Assembly: GCA_963815295.1 (NCBI GenBank)
Contig: CAWFFZ010000008.1
Location: 434,001-498,000 of the forward strand
Direction: 5' to 3'
Source: JACDHG01 sp963815295
Lineage (GTDB): Bacteria; Actinomycetota; Actinomycetes; Propionibacteriales; Nocardioidaceae
DNA: 64,000 nt
Shown here piece after piece: positions 27,305 through 35,310 of this stretch. The notes beneath the pieces were generated by a model. The model saw only the letters and a list, made by a program, of their open reading frames with translations, was not told where the DNA came from and did no database searches. Each line of letters starts with the position of its first letter. The stretch's first letter is position 1. A program made the translations under genes and the position numbers.

Positions 27305-27532
27305 TCAGGCAGCGACCGGGAGGCGGCGCTTCCTGCTCTTCTTAGCCGCCTTCGCCACTTTCTGCTTCTTGGCGGGCTTGCCCTTAGGGTCGACGAGGCG
27401 CCGCTTCTTGACCGTGTAGCCCTCGGGCAGCGTGCCCTCACACAGCATCACGAGAGGACAGCGCCCGCACTTGGGCCTGCTGGTGCAGCACTTGATCTTC
27501 GGCGTCCACGCCTTCTCGAACGTCTTTGGCAC
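27305..27532 (-). CDS. Small conserved-looking Cys-rich, Lys-rich protein
   Basis: A 75-residue protein on the minus strand. Its N-terminal half has the cysteine cluster KCCTSRPKCGRCPLVMLC, suggesting a metal site, and its C-terminal half is a run of Lys/Arg/Ala suitable for nucleic-acid contact. I recall similar small proteins in other actinobacteria without a known function. It is divergent from ferritin, with the iron box between them 21 nt upstream of its ATG, so it may be iron-controlled too. Confidence 0.62.
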   Translation of the reverse strand: MPKTFEKAWTPKIKCCTSRPKCGRCPLVMLCEGTLPEGYTVKKRRLVDPKGKPAKKQKVAKAAKKSRKRRLPVAA

Positions 27533-27553
27533 GGCGAAACCCTAGCACGAAAC

Positions 27554-27572
27554 TTAGGTTTGCCTTACCTTG
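27554..27572. promoter_or_regulatory. IdeR/DtxR iron box
   Basis: TTAGGTTTGCCTTACCTTG matches the 19-bp IdeR/DmdR consensus TWAGGTTAGSCTWACCTWA at 17 positions (mismatches at positions 8 and 19). It sits in the divergent gap, 85 bp before the ferritin start. In mycobacteria, iron-loaded IdeR activates ferritin genes from upstream sites, so the arrangement makes sense. Confidence 0.8.
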
Positions 27573-27657
27573 CAAGGCGACCGGGTGACGGCGTCACTAG
27601 GATGGCTGGGCGGTCGCGGTTGCAGACCGACAAAGTCGCTCAATCCAGGAGGCTCGC

Positions 27658-28188
27658 GTGGCGTCGCAGAAGTTCGTGGATCAGCTCAAGACCCAGATTG
27701 GCAACGAGTTCTCCGCCCACCAGCAGTACGTCGCGTGCGCCATCTACTACGACGCACTCACGATGCCCCAGATGGCGGCGTTCTTCTATCGCCAGGCGCT
27801 CGAGGAGCGCGACCACGCGATGATGATGGTCCAATACCTCCTGGACGCCGACGCTGACGTGGCCATCCCCGGCGCCGACGGACCGAACAACGATTTTGCC
27901 GACATCGTTGCCCCGGTGCGGCTCGCGCTGGAGCAGGAGAAGCGTGTCTCCGCGCAGATCAATGAGCTGACCGGGCTCGCCCGGGCTGAGAACGACTTCG
28001 CGTCCGACCAGTTCATGCAGTGGTTCATCAAGGAGCAGGTCGAAGAAGTGGCCACGATGTCCGACCTCCTCACTGTTGTCACGCGCGCTGAGCACGACGT
28101 CGAGGCGATCGAGGAGTACGTCGCCCGAGAGCTGGGCGATCCACAAGACGACCCCACCGCGCCCACGATTGCCGGCGACGAGGGCTAG
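27658..28188 (+). CDS. Ferritin
   Basis: A non-haem ferritin of 176 residues that oxidises and stores iron in a 24-subunit shell. The ferroxidase centre is recognisable in NEFSAHQQYVACAIYY (Glu of helix A), ALEERDHAMMM (ExxH of helix B), and helix C/D residues in LEQEKRVSAQINEL and QWFIKEQVEEV. The GTG at 27658 follows CAGGAGG. The acidic C-terminus (GDPQDDPTAPTIAGDEG) resembles the tail of mycobacterial BfrB. The iron box upstream suggests IdeR control. Confidence 0.93.
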   Translation: MASQKFVDQLKTQIGNEFSAHQQYVACAIYYDALTMPQMAAFFYRQALEERDHAMMMVQYLLDADADVAIPGADGPNNDFADIVAPVRLALEQEKRVSAQINELTGLARAENDFASDQFMQWFIKEQVEEVATMSDLLTVVTRAEHDVEAIEEYVARELGDPQDDPTAPTIAGDEG

Positions 28189-28213
28189 ATCCCCTCGCTG
28201 CGACACTGATCCG

Positions 28214-29152
28214 GTGAGAGTGCTGGTCATCGGGGCTGGGGTCGCGGGTCTCACCGTCGGCGTGACCCTTGCCGAGGCAGGACACCACGTCGACGTGCTC
28301 GCCCGTGACCTGCCACAGGAAACGACGTCCGCCGTGGCCGCAGCCATCTGGTACCCCTACCTCGCAGAACCCGTCGAGCGAGTGCTTGCCTGGTCGCGCC
28401 ACAGCAAGATGGTGTTCGAGCAACTGGCCGACACTCCTGCGACTGGGGTCGTACTGCGGCGGGGAACCGAGCTGCTGCGGTCGCGGTCGAGCGATCCGTG
28501 GTGGATCGAGGCGGTGCCAGACCTGTCGCGCCTCGGCGCCACCCCTGCGCCTTACGCCGACGGGTGGTCGTTCACGACACCGGTCATCGAGATGCCCGTG
28601 TATCTCGAGTGGCTGCGGCGCCGGCTCGAGGACGCCGGCGCCACGCTTACCCGGATGGCTCTCCCTGCGCTCCCTGACCGGGCCGGGCTCGTGGTGAACT
28701 GCGCCGGACTTGGCGCGCGGATGCTGGCCGACGACCCCAGCGTCTATCCGGTGCGCGGGCAAGTCGTGCGGGTGGCCCAAATGGGAATCGACGAGTGGAT
28801 GCTGGACGAGGCCGGCCCGACGTACGTCGTGCCGCGATCGCACGACGTGATCGTTGGCGGGACCGAAGAAAGGGGCGCCTGGGACAGGCGTCCGGATCCA
28901 GCCGTTGCTCAGCAGATCCTTCTCCGAGCGAGCGCTTTGGTTCCCGAGATTGCCGATGCCGAGGTGCTGGGGCACCGCGTCGGCCTGCGGCCAGTGAGGC
29001 CGGAGGTGCGTCTCGAGCTCGACGAGAACGACGACCACAGCGTCATCCATTGCTATGGCCTCGGCGGCGCCGGCGTCACCTTGTCCTGGGGCTGCGCTGC
29101 CGAGGTCGCATCACTTGCTGAGCGGGTCAAAACACGCCACCGCGTAGGCTGA
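28214..29152 (+). CDS. D-amino-acid oxidase family FAD enzyme
   Basis: FAD-dependent oxidoreductase of 312 residues, most like D-amino-acid oxidase, which deaminates D-amino acids to keto acids and releases H2O2. The dinucleotide motif is VIGAGVAGLTVGVTLAEAG. Other DAAO features are AIWYPYLAEP, VNCAGLGARML, YPVRGQVV, YVVPRSHDVIVGGT and the C-terminal CYGLGGAGVTLSWGCA with GLRPVRPEVRLE before it. The GTG at 28214 is the natural start. Its position after ferritin is not known to be meaningful. Confidence 0.87.
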   Translation: MRVLVIGAGVAGLTVGVTLAEAGHHVDVLARDLPQETTSAVAAAIWYPYLAEPVERVLAWSRHSKMVFEQLADTPATGVVLRRGTELLRSRSSDPWWIEAVPDLSRLGATPAPYADGWSFTTPVIEMPVYLEWLRRRLEDAGATLTRMALPALPDRAGLVVNCAGLGARMLADDPSVYPVRGQVVRVAQMGIDEWMLDEAGPTYVVPRSHDVIVGGTEERGAWDRRPDPAVAQQILLRASALVPEIADAEVLGHRVGLRPVRPEVRLELDENDDHSVIHCYGLGGAGVTLSWGCAAEVASLAERVKTRHRVG

Positions 29153-29190
29153 ACGCTTCATTACGCCGACGGGTCGGAGAGGGGACTGGC

Positions 29191-30063
29191 ATGTGGCTGA
29201 TCCTGGTATTGGTCGTCCTGGTTGTCGTTGTGTTCGTCATCAGCGCGTCCAATCGGCGTCGCCTCGAGGCGCAGCGCCAGGAGATGGCTGCCAAGCAGCT
29301 GGTCGGCGTCAAACAAGTCGCCGACGAGGACGTGACCCAGTTCGGCGAGGAACTGCGGAGCTTGGACGTGGACATTGCGGGTCGCGAGCTCGACGAAGGC
29401 ACCCGGCAGGACTACCAGCGGGCACTTGACGACTACGAGGCGGCGAAGGAGTCGCTGGCAGCGGTCACCACCCCCGATCAGATCACCCACGTCGCGTCGA
29501 TTCTCGAGGGCGGCCGGTATGCCATCGCCTGTGTGCGCGCCCGCGTCGCTGGCGACCCTCTGCCCGCGCGACGCCTGCCGTGCTTCTTCAACCCTCAGCA
29601 CGGTCCGTCCGTCCGTGACGTCTCATGGCATCCCGACGGAGGCGCCGCACGCGACGTACCAGCATGCGCGCTTGACGCAGACCGCGTCGACCAGGGAGCC
29701 GAGCCCGACGCGCGCCAGGTGATGGTCGGTGCTCGGCGGGTGCCCTACTGGCAGGCCGGGTCGTCGTATACCCCCTGGAGCATGGGCTACTTCGGGGCCG
29801 CGGGCGCCATGCCGGCGCTGTTCATGGGCACGATGATGGGGATGGCACTCGGCGGCGCGTTCGACGGCGGCTCCGGTGGCGATGGCGGTGGAAGCGACGG
29901 GAGTGGCGACTACGCCAGCGGCGCAGACGGCAGCGGCGGCGGAGACGGCGGCGGAGACTACGGCGGTGGCGGTGACTACGGCGGTGGCGGTGACTTCGGC
30001 GGTGGCGGTGACTTCGGCGGTGGTGGCGACTTCGGTGGTGGTGGCGACTTCGGCGGCTTCTGA
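29191..30063 (+). CDS. Membrane-anchored protein with Gly-Asp-Phe repeat tail
   Basis: The 290 residues start with one strong transmembrane helix (LILVLVVLVVVVFVIS). A coiled, charged region to about residue 105 follows, then a middle domain with RRLPCFFNPQHGPSVRDVSW (a short Cys/His-containing segment typical of related actinobacterial proteins) and a second hydrophobic stretch (MGYFGAAGAMPALFMGTMMG). The last 70 residues are almost only Gly, Asp, Ser, Tyr and Phe, with five GGGGD(Y/F) units. I do not know a function; the architecture recalls surface or scaffold proteins. GGAGAGGGG precedes the ATG. Confidence 0.75.
   Translation: MWLILVLVVLVVVVFVISASNRRRLEAQRQEMAAKQLVGVKQVADEDVTQFGEELRSLDVDIAGRELDEGTRQDYQRALDDYEAAKESLAAVTTPDQITHVASILEGGRYAIACVRARVAGDPLPARRLPCFFNPQHGPSVRDVSWHPDGGAARDVPACALDADRVDQGAEPDARQVMVGARRVPYWQAGSSYTPWSMGYFGAAGAMPALFMGTMMGMALGGAFDGGSGGDGGGSDGSGDYASGADGSGGGDGGGDYGGGGDYGGGGDFGGGGDFGGGGDFGGGGDFGGF
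29962..30051 (+). repeat. Five 18-bp tandem repeats coding GGGGD(Y/F)
   Basis: Five consecutive 18-bp units (29962, 29980, 29998, 30016, 30034) differ only at wobble positions and at Tyr/Phe. They form the tail of the preceding gene and are prone to copy-number change by slippage. Confidence 0.9.
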
Positions 30064-30065
30064 CG

Positions 30066-30740
30066 TCAGAAGAGGCGTGCGGTCGGGTCGTCCATCCCGC
30101 GTAGCGCGTTGTAGTCCAGGGTGACGCACATGATGCCGCGGTCGGTAGCGAGCACCTTGGCCTGCGGTTTGATCTCCTGGGCGGCGAAAATGCCGCGCAC
30201 CGGCGACAGCAGGGGGTCGCGGTTGAGCAAGTCAAGGTAACGGGTCAGCTGCTCGACACCGTCTATCTCGCCGCGGCGCTTGATCTCGACCGCCACGGTG
30301 GCGCCGTCGCTGTCGCGGCAGAGCAGGTCGACGGGCCCGACTGCCGTTGGGAACTCTCGTCGGACCAACGTCAAGCCGTCGGTCAGAGTTGCGGGATGGT
30401 CGGCCAACAGCTCTTGCAGGTGCTTCTCGACACCGTCCTTCTGCAAGCCGGGATCAAGTCCAAGGTCGTACGCCGAGTCGCTCACGACCTCGTCGATGAG
30501 GATCCGGAGCGTGTCGCCGCCCTTGGCCTCGACCACCCACTCGACCTGGCCGTCGGCGTCATGCCCCTCGACCAGCGTGCATGGAGGTGACATCCAGTTG
30601 AGCGGCTTGTAGGACCCACCGTCGGAGTGCACGAGCACCGAGCCGTCGGACTTCACGATGAGCAGGCGGGTGGCCATCGGAAGGTGCGCGGTCAGCCGAC
30701 CCGCGTAGTCCACCTGACACCGAGCTATCACGAGCCGCAC
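30066..30740 (-). CDS. nucS: Endonuclease NucS (mismatch-specific)
   Basis: Actinobacterial/archaeal mismatch endonuclease that cuts both strands at mismatches and replaces MutS/MutL in Actinobacteria. The N-terminal domain (RLLIVKSDGSVLVHSDGGSY) binds DNA, and the C-terminal RecB-like nuclease has VDLLCRDSDGATVAVEIKRR, carrying the D-ExK catalytic residues, then GVEQLTRYLDLL. The protein ends in ARLF, matching the C-terminal clamp-binding motif described for NucS. The 224 residues fit the family; GTG start at 30740. Convergent with the glycine-rich gene, leaving 2 nt between stops. Confidence 0.96.
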   Translation of the reverse strand: MRLVIARCQVDYAGRLTAHLPMATRLLIVKSDGSVLVHSDGGSYKPLNWMSPPCTLVEGHDADGQVEWVVEAKGGDTLRILIDEVVSDSAYDLGLDPGLQKDGVEKHLQELLADHPATLTDGLTLVRREFPTAVGPVDLLCRDSDGATVAVEIKRRGEIDGVEQLTRYLDLLNRDPLLSPVRGIFAAQEIKPQAKVLATDRGIMCVTLDYNALRGMDDPTARLF

Positions 30741-30820
30741 AACGCACGACCCTACCGACGGTCGGGGAACCGATGAGGCGTGGGCAGCGTCATACGTTCA
30801 CACTGACCTGAGGGAGCGAT

Positions 30821-31396
30821 ATGGAACCGCGACGGATGCTGGCCCGACTAGGAGTGCTGGTGCTGCTCTGCAGTGGCCTGGTCCTCGGCACGTCGGCGAC
30901 CGCGCACGCGTGCTCGTGTGCATCGATCCCGCTCAACAACTCGATCGCGGATGCCGACGGGATCTTCGTGGGAACGACCGGGGACCTGGTCGACGATCTC
31001 CGAGTCACCAGGTACGTCGATGTGGACCGTGTCTACAAGGGCGATGTGGCGGCCAGGGTCACGGTCAACACGGGCCAGGAGGGTTCAGATGGCGAAGGTA
31101 ACTCGTGCAACTTCGACCTCCCGGCCGACAGAAGGGTCGTCGTCTTCGCCACTGGCTCCGGTGCCGAGTGGTCAACTGGGCTCTGTTCGCAACGTTACGA
31201 ACCGATGAATGAGCTCCTGCCGCAGCTGGACAAGCGGATCGGACCGCCAACCGAGCCGGTCCCCAGTGCCCAGGAAAATTTCGAAGTCGACGGGGCCCAA
31301 AGGGACTCGAACTTGGGAGTGTGGGCGGGGGCCGGTGCCGGTGTGCTGGCGGGACTGATCGCCCTGGTGCTCTGGCGCTCGCGACCGGCCAGCTGA
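30821..31396 (+). CDS. Secreted, membrane-anchored TIMP/NTR-like protein
   Basis: 191 residues with an N-terminal signal peptide (hydrophobic core VLVLLCSGLVLG, likely cleavage after ATAHA at residue 30). The mature chain then begins CSCAS, as in tissue-inhibitor-of-metalloprotease/netrin-like domains, where the first Cys is the new N-terminus. Two more Cys (SCNFDLP and TGLCSQ) could complete disulfides. A C-terminal transmembrane helix (GAGAGVLAGLIALVLW) and a basic end suggest anchoring. Function is unknown. GAGGGAG lies before the ATG. Confidence 0.78.
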   Translation: MEPRRMLARLGVLVLLCSGLVLGTSATAHACSCASIPLNNSIADADGIFVGTTGDLVDDLRVTRYVDVDRVYKGDVAARVTVNTGQEGSDGEGNSCNFDLPADRRVVVFATGSGAEWSTGLCSQRYEPMNELLPQLDKRIGPPTEPVPSAQENFEVDGAQRDSNLGVWAGAGAGVLAGLIALVLWRSRPAS

Positions 31397-31449
31397 ACGC
31401 GGACGCGACCTCGTCAACCCCGGTCGAACGGCCGTGAAAGACTCGGCGC

Positions 31450-33231
31450 ATGTCTCGAGAGTTCACCACGATCGGCGTCGTCGGCCTGGGCACGATGGGT
31501 GCCGGCATAGCAGAGGTCTTTGCCCGTAACGGTTTCGACGTCGTCGGCGTCGAGCAGTCGGACGAGCTCGTCGAGCGCGGTCGCGGTCACATCCAGCACT
31601 CCACCGACCGGGCGAAGAAGCGGGGCAAGCTGGCAGAAGACGAGCAGCAGGGGATCTTCGACCGGCTTACCCTCACGACGAACCTGACCGATCTCAAGGA
31701 CTGCCACCTCGTGGTGGAGGCTGTCGTCGAGCGGCTCGAGCTCAAGCGGTCGATCTTCCAGCAGCTCGACGAGATCGTCAGTGACGACGCCGTCCTCGCA
31801 ACCAACACGTCGTCGTTGTCGGTGACCGAGATCTCCGCCGCGACCTCGCGCCCCGGCCGGGTCATCGGCATGCACTTCTTCAACCCCGCGCCGGTGCAGC
31901 AGTTCGTCGAGGTCATCCGCACCGTGGTCACGGAGCCCGACGTCGTTGAGGATGTGCAGGCACTCGCCCGCGCCCTCGGCAAGAACCCTGTCACTGCCGG
32001 CGACAAGGCCGGCTTCATCGCCAACGCGCTCTTGTTCGGCTATCTCAACCACGCCGTCGCGATGTATGAGAACAACAACGCCACTCGCGCCGACATCGAC
32101 GCGGCCATGAGGCTGGGCTGCGGCTACCCGATGGGTCCGTTGGCGCTGTTAGACCTGATCGGGCTCGACACGGCATACGAGATCCTCGACACGATGTACC
32201 GCCAGGGCCGCAACCGGCTCCACGCGCCAAGCCCCATCCTCAAGCAGATGGTCACCGCGGGCCTGCTCGGCCGCAAGACCGGGCGAGGCTTCTACACCTA
32301 CGAAGCGCCTGACAGTCCAGTCGTCGTCGATGACTCGCAGACGCCAGACCCCGAGGCTGGGCCACAGTTCAAGCGCGAGGTGCGTCGCGTTGGCGTCGTA
32401 GGCTCGGGCACGATGGCGGCCGGCATCGTCGAGGTCTTCGCCAAGGCGGGGTATGACGTCACGGTCATCACTCGCAGCAGCGAGAAGGTGGCCAAGGTCA
32501 AGGCAGCGGTGACCCACAGCCTGGAGAAGGCTGTCCAGCGCGGCAAGCTCGAGCAGGCTGACCGTGACACGGCACTCGGCCACGTCACCGGGTCGACCCG
32601 ACTCGACGACCTCTCGGACGTGGACCTCGTAGTCGAGGCGATCGCCGAGGACTTGGCTGTGAAGAAGGCCCTGTTCGAGAACCTCGACGAGATCTGCCGA
32701 GACGGCGCCATCCTCGCAACGACCACGTCGTCGTTGCCCGTCATCGAGCTCGCCACCGTGACCCGACGCCCCCGCGACGTGATCGGTATGCACTTCTTCA
32801 ACCCGGCGCAGGTGATGAGGCTTGTCGAGGTGGTGTCGACCGTAGCCACAGATGCCGACGTGGCGGAGACGGTCCGCGCCGTGTGCGCGTCGCTGGACAA
32901 GCAGCCGGTGTCGTGCGGCGATCGCGCTGGGTTCATCGTCAACGCCTTGTTGTTCCCGTACCTCAACGACGCCGTGCGGATGCTCGAGGCGCACTACGCC
33001 ACCGCCGACGACATCGACACCGCGATGAAGGAAGGCTGCGCGCTGCCCATGGGGCCGTTCGAGCTGCTCGACGTCGTCGGTAACGACGTCGCACTGGCCA
33101 TCGAGCGCACGTTGTTCCTCGAGTTTCGCGAGCCCGGGTTCGCGCCCGCGCCACTGCTGGAGCACCTGGTCACCGCCGGTTACCTCGGCCGCAAGACCGG
33201 GCGAGGCTTCCGCGACTACTCTGCCCACTGA
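31450..33231 (+). CDS. Duplicated 3-hydroxyacyl-CoA (3-hydroxybutyryl-CoA) dehydrogenase
   Basis: 593 residues made of two copies of a whole 3-hydroxyacyl-CoA dehydrogenase. Copy 1 begins VVGLGTMGAGIAEVF and has IGMHFFNPAPVQQFVEVI; copy 2 begins near residue 315 with VVGSGTMAAGIVEVF and has IGMHFFNPAQVMRLVEVV. Both have the catalytic HFFNP histidine, ATNTSSLSVTEI-like loops and a C-terminal GYLGRKTGRGF or GLLGRKTGRGF. Hydrophobic acyl-CoA oxidation or 3-hydroxybutyryl-CoA formation in the ethylmalonyl-CoA pathway fits the neighbours. Similar long forms occur in Streptomyces. The stop overlaps the next gene by 1 nt. Confidence 0.93.
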   Translation: MSREFTTIGVVGLGTMGAGIAEVFARNGFDVVGVEQSDELVERGRGHIQHSTDRAKKRGKLAEDEQQGIFDRLTLTTNLTDLKDCHLVVEAVVERLELKRSIFQQLDEIVSDDAVLATNTSSLSVTEISAATSRPGRVIGMHFFNPAPVQQFVEVIRTVVTEPDVVEDVQALARALGKNPVTAGDKAGFIANALLFGYLNHAVAMYENNNATRADIDAAMRLGCGYPMGPLALLDLIGLDTAYEILDTMYRQGRNRLHAPSPILKQMVTAGLLGRKTGRGFYTYEAPDSPVVVDDSQTPDPEAGPQFKREVRRVGVVGSGTMAAGIVEVFAKAGYDVTVITRSSEKVAKVKAAVTHSLEKAVQRGKLEQADRDTALGHVTGSTRLDDLSDVDLVVEAIAEDLAVKKALFENLDEICRDGAILATTTSSLPVIELATVTRRPRDVIGMHFFNPAQVMRLVEVVSTVATDADVAETVRAVCASLDKQPVSCGDRAGFIVNALLFPYLNDAVRMLEAHYATADDIDTAMKEGCALPMGPFELLDVVGNDVALAIERTLFLEFREPGFAPAPLLEHLVTAGYLGRKTGRGFRDYSAH

Positions 33232-33986
33232 TGACCATGGCATCGCAGCGGATCCGGGCGAACTCCGTGCTCCCGGCACGCCGGGAGGCCATCACGCTCA
33301 CGACCGCCGACGGCCTCGAGTTGGTCGCTGAGCTGGCGCTCCCCGCTGACGCTGACCCGGTCGTGACGATGATCTGCCTACATCCGCTGCCGACCCATGG
33401 CGGGATGATGGACAGCCAGATCTTCCGCAAGGCCGCCGCCCGACTTCCAGCACTCGCAAACATCGCGGTGTTGCGCTTCAACACACGCGGCACGACCAGC
33501 ACCCAGGGGACGAGCCAGGGGAGCTTCGACAACGGGTCGGCCGAACGCTTCGACGTGATGGCCGCGATCGAGTACGCCGAGTTCGCCGAGCTGCCGCACC
33601 TGTGGCTGGTCGGTTGGTCGTTCGGCACCGACCTCGCCTTGATGTACGGCAACGACCCCGGCATCGAGGGCGCGATCCTGCTGTCCCCACCGCTGCGATT
33701 CGCCCAGAGTAAGCACCTCGCCGAGTGGGACGCGTCCGGCAAGCCGGTGCTGGCGATCATTCCCGAGTACGACGATTACCTGCGGCCCACGGAGGCTCGT
33801 CAGCGGTTCGCCGCCATCACGCAGGCAGAGGTCGTCGACGTACCCGACGGGAAGCACCTGTGGGTGGGTCAGGCCGACCGAGTGCTGGACCTCGTGGTCG
33901 AGCGGCTGAACCCTGCCGCCGCGCCTCTTCCCGACACGTGGGATGGCCCGATGGACCACAAGGCGCCGCGGATCGTCGGCTCCTGA
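33231..33986 (+). CDS. Alpha/beta hydrolase
   Basis: 251 residues with the alpha/beta-hydrolase fold. The oxyanion region is HPLPTHGG, the nucleophile elbow is GWSFGTD (GxSxG, Ser near residue 127), and the likely acid and histidine are in IPEYDDYLRP and DGKHLWVG. The start overlaps the dehydrogenase stop (TGATG), so the two are co-transcribed. It could be an acyl-CoA thioesterase or another esterase; the substrate cannot be told from sequence. Confidence 0.85.
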   Translation: MTMASQRIRANSVLPARREAITLTTADGLELVAELALPADADPVVTMICLHPLPTHGGMMDSQIFRKAAARLPALANIAVLRFNTRGTTSTQGTSQGSFDNGSAERFDVMAAIEYAEFAELPHLWLVGWSFGTDLALMYGNDPGIEGAILLSPPLRFAQSKHLAEWDASGKPVLAIIPEYDDYLRPTEARQRFAAITQAEVVDVPDGKHLWVGQADRVLDLVVERLNPAAAPLPDTWDGPMDHKAPRIVGS

Positions 33987-33994
33987 CCCACGCG

Positions 33995-35233
33995 TCAGGG
34001 CGTGCCGGTGGCCTGGCTCGCTTCGTCGATGGGCACTTCGGGCTGGTCGTCGTGTCTCTTCACGACAGTCTCGCGGATGAGCAGAAGCACGGCGGCGGCC
34101 GTCGGGATGGCCAGGAGGGCACCGACGACGCCCATCAGGGCGCCTCCTATCAACACCGCGATCACGGTCACCACACCAGGCACGTCGACCGACGACCTCA
34201 TCACGCGTGGGTAGATGAGGTAGTTCTCCACCTGCTGGTAGACGATGTAGAAGATCAGGCAGGCGATACCAATGCCGGGCGACGTGGCGAACCCGATGGC
34301 CGTCACCAGCACGGCTCCGATCGTCGCGCCGATGAGCGGGATGAAGTCCAGCAGGGCGACGACGATCGAGAGCGCGAGCGCGTACTCCGACAAGCCGGCG
34401 AACTCCAAGAAGATGAACGAGGAGACTCCTGCGATCAGCGCGATGACGAAGGCACCCGCCACATAGCCGCCAACCCTGCGCAAGATTTCGTCGCCGAGTG
34501 AGGTGACGCGCTCCTGGCGGGCCGGCGGTGCCAGCGAGTAGCAAGCCCGCTTGATCGCCGGCAAGGCGGTCAAGAAGTACAACGTCAGCACGAAGACCAA
34601 GAACGCGTTCAGCAGGGCGTTCAGCACTGCGAGCCCCACGGTGAACAGGCTTCCGAACGCTTGCTGAGCCAGGTCGCCGGACTCGAGCTCCTCCTTGGCT
34701 TTGTCGATGATTTCGTATTTGCTGTCGAGATCTTCCACAGTGTTGTTCTGCTGGAGCTGGTCGAGCCACCCGGGAGCGCTGTTCACGAGGGCCGTTGTCT
34801 GGTCCCTGAGCACCGGCACCAGGGCTACCACGAACAGGGTGATCATCGACAAAACCCCGACGGTGACCACGAGTACCGACACACCCCGGCTTAGCCCTCG
34901 GTGCATCAGGACTTCGACGATCGGGTTCAGTCCGACCGCGAGAAACCCCGCGACCACGATGAGCACCAGCACTGACTGTGCCTGTTGGACAGCCATGCCG
35001 AGCAACAGCGCCAGCAAGACACCGATGCCACCGACGAAGCCCACGAAGAGCGGTGAGCGTCGTGAGATCGGCGGCCCTCGTTGGCCGAAGGGATCTTCGC
35101 CTGCCGTCGGCTCGTCGTCCGGATGGATCAGCAAGTCCTCAGGGGACGCCTGAGACCCCGGCGCCGTGTAGCGCTTCTTCCCGGCCTTAGGTGCTGGCTT
35201 GGGAGCCCCGTCGCCGTCGTCGTGCTCAGACAT
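33995..35233 (-). CDS. AI-2E family transporter
   Basis: Polytopic membrane protein of the AI-2E/PerM family (412 residues). A hydrophilic N-terminal 60 residues precede about eight transmembrane helices. Family features include GLNPIVEVLMHRGLSR and the late loop LDFIPLIGATIGAVL, with YPRVMRSSVDVPGVVTVIAVLIGG after it. The AI-2 exporter role is known for only some members. It is last in the mce-ccr-coiled-coil operon reading leftward, 77 nt after the coiled-coil gene. The gene before it on the left is convergent. Confidence 0.88.
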   Translation of the reverse strand: MSEHDDGDGAPKPAPKAGKKRYTAPGSQASPEDLLIHPDDEPTAGEDPFGQRGPPISRRSPLFVGFVGGIGVLLALLLGMAVQQAQSVLVLIVVAGFLAVGLNPIVEVLMHRGLSRGVSVLVVTVGVLSMITLFVVALVPVLRDQTTALVNSAPGWLDQLQQNNTVEDLDSKYEIIDKAKEELESGDLAQQAFGSLFTVGLAVLNALLNAFLVFVLTLYFLTALPAIKRACYSLAPPARQERVTSLGDEILRRVGGYVAGAFVIALIAGVSSFIFLEFAGLSEYALALSIVVALLDFIPLIGATIGAVLVTAIGFATSPGIGIACLIFYIVYQQVENYLIYPRVMRSSVDVPGVVTVIAVLIGGALMGVVGALLAIPTAAAVLLLIRETVVKRHDDQPEVPIDEASQATGTP

Positions 35234-35310
35234 GTGCACACCCTGTCATATCGGCCGCCCTGTAAAGGAGGTCGTCGGCCGGCATGGCCGGCGAGGGCGG
35301 GGAATGCCGA

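Noticed and set aside
29962..30051. Possible CRISPR array
   Set aside because: The repeats are contiguous 18-bp in-frame coding units without spacers; no cas genes are present.
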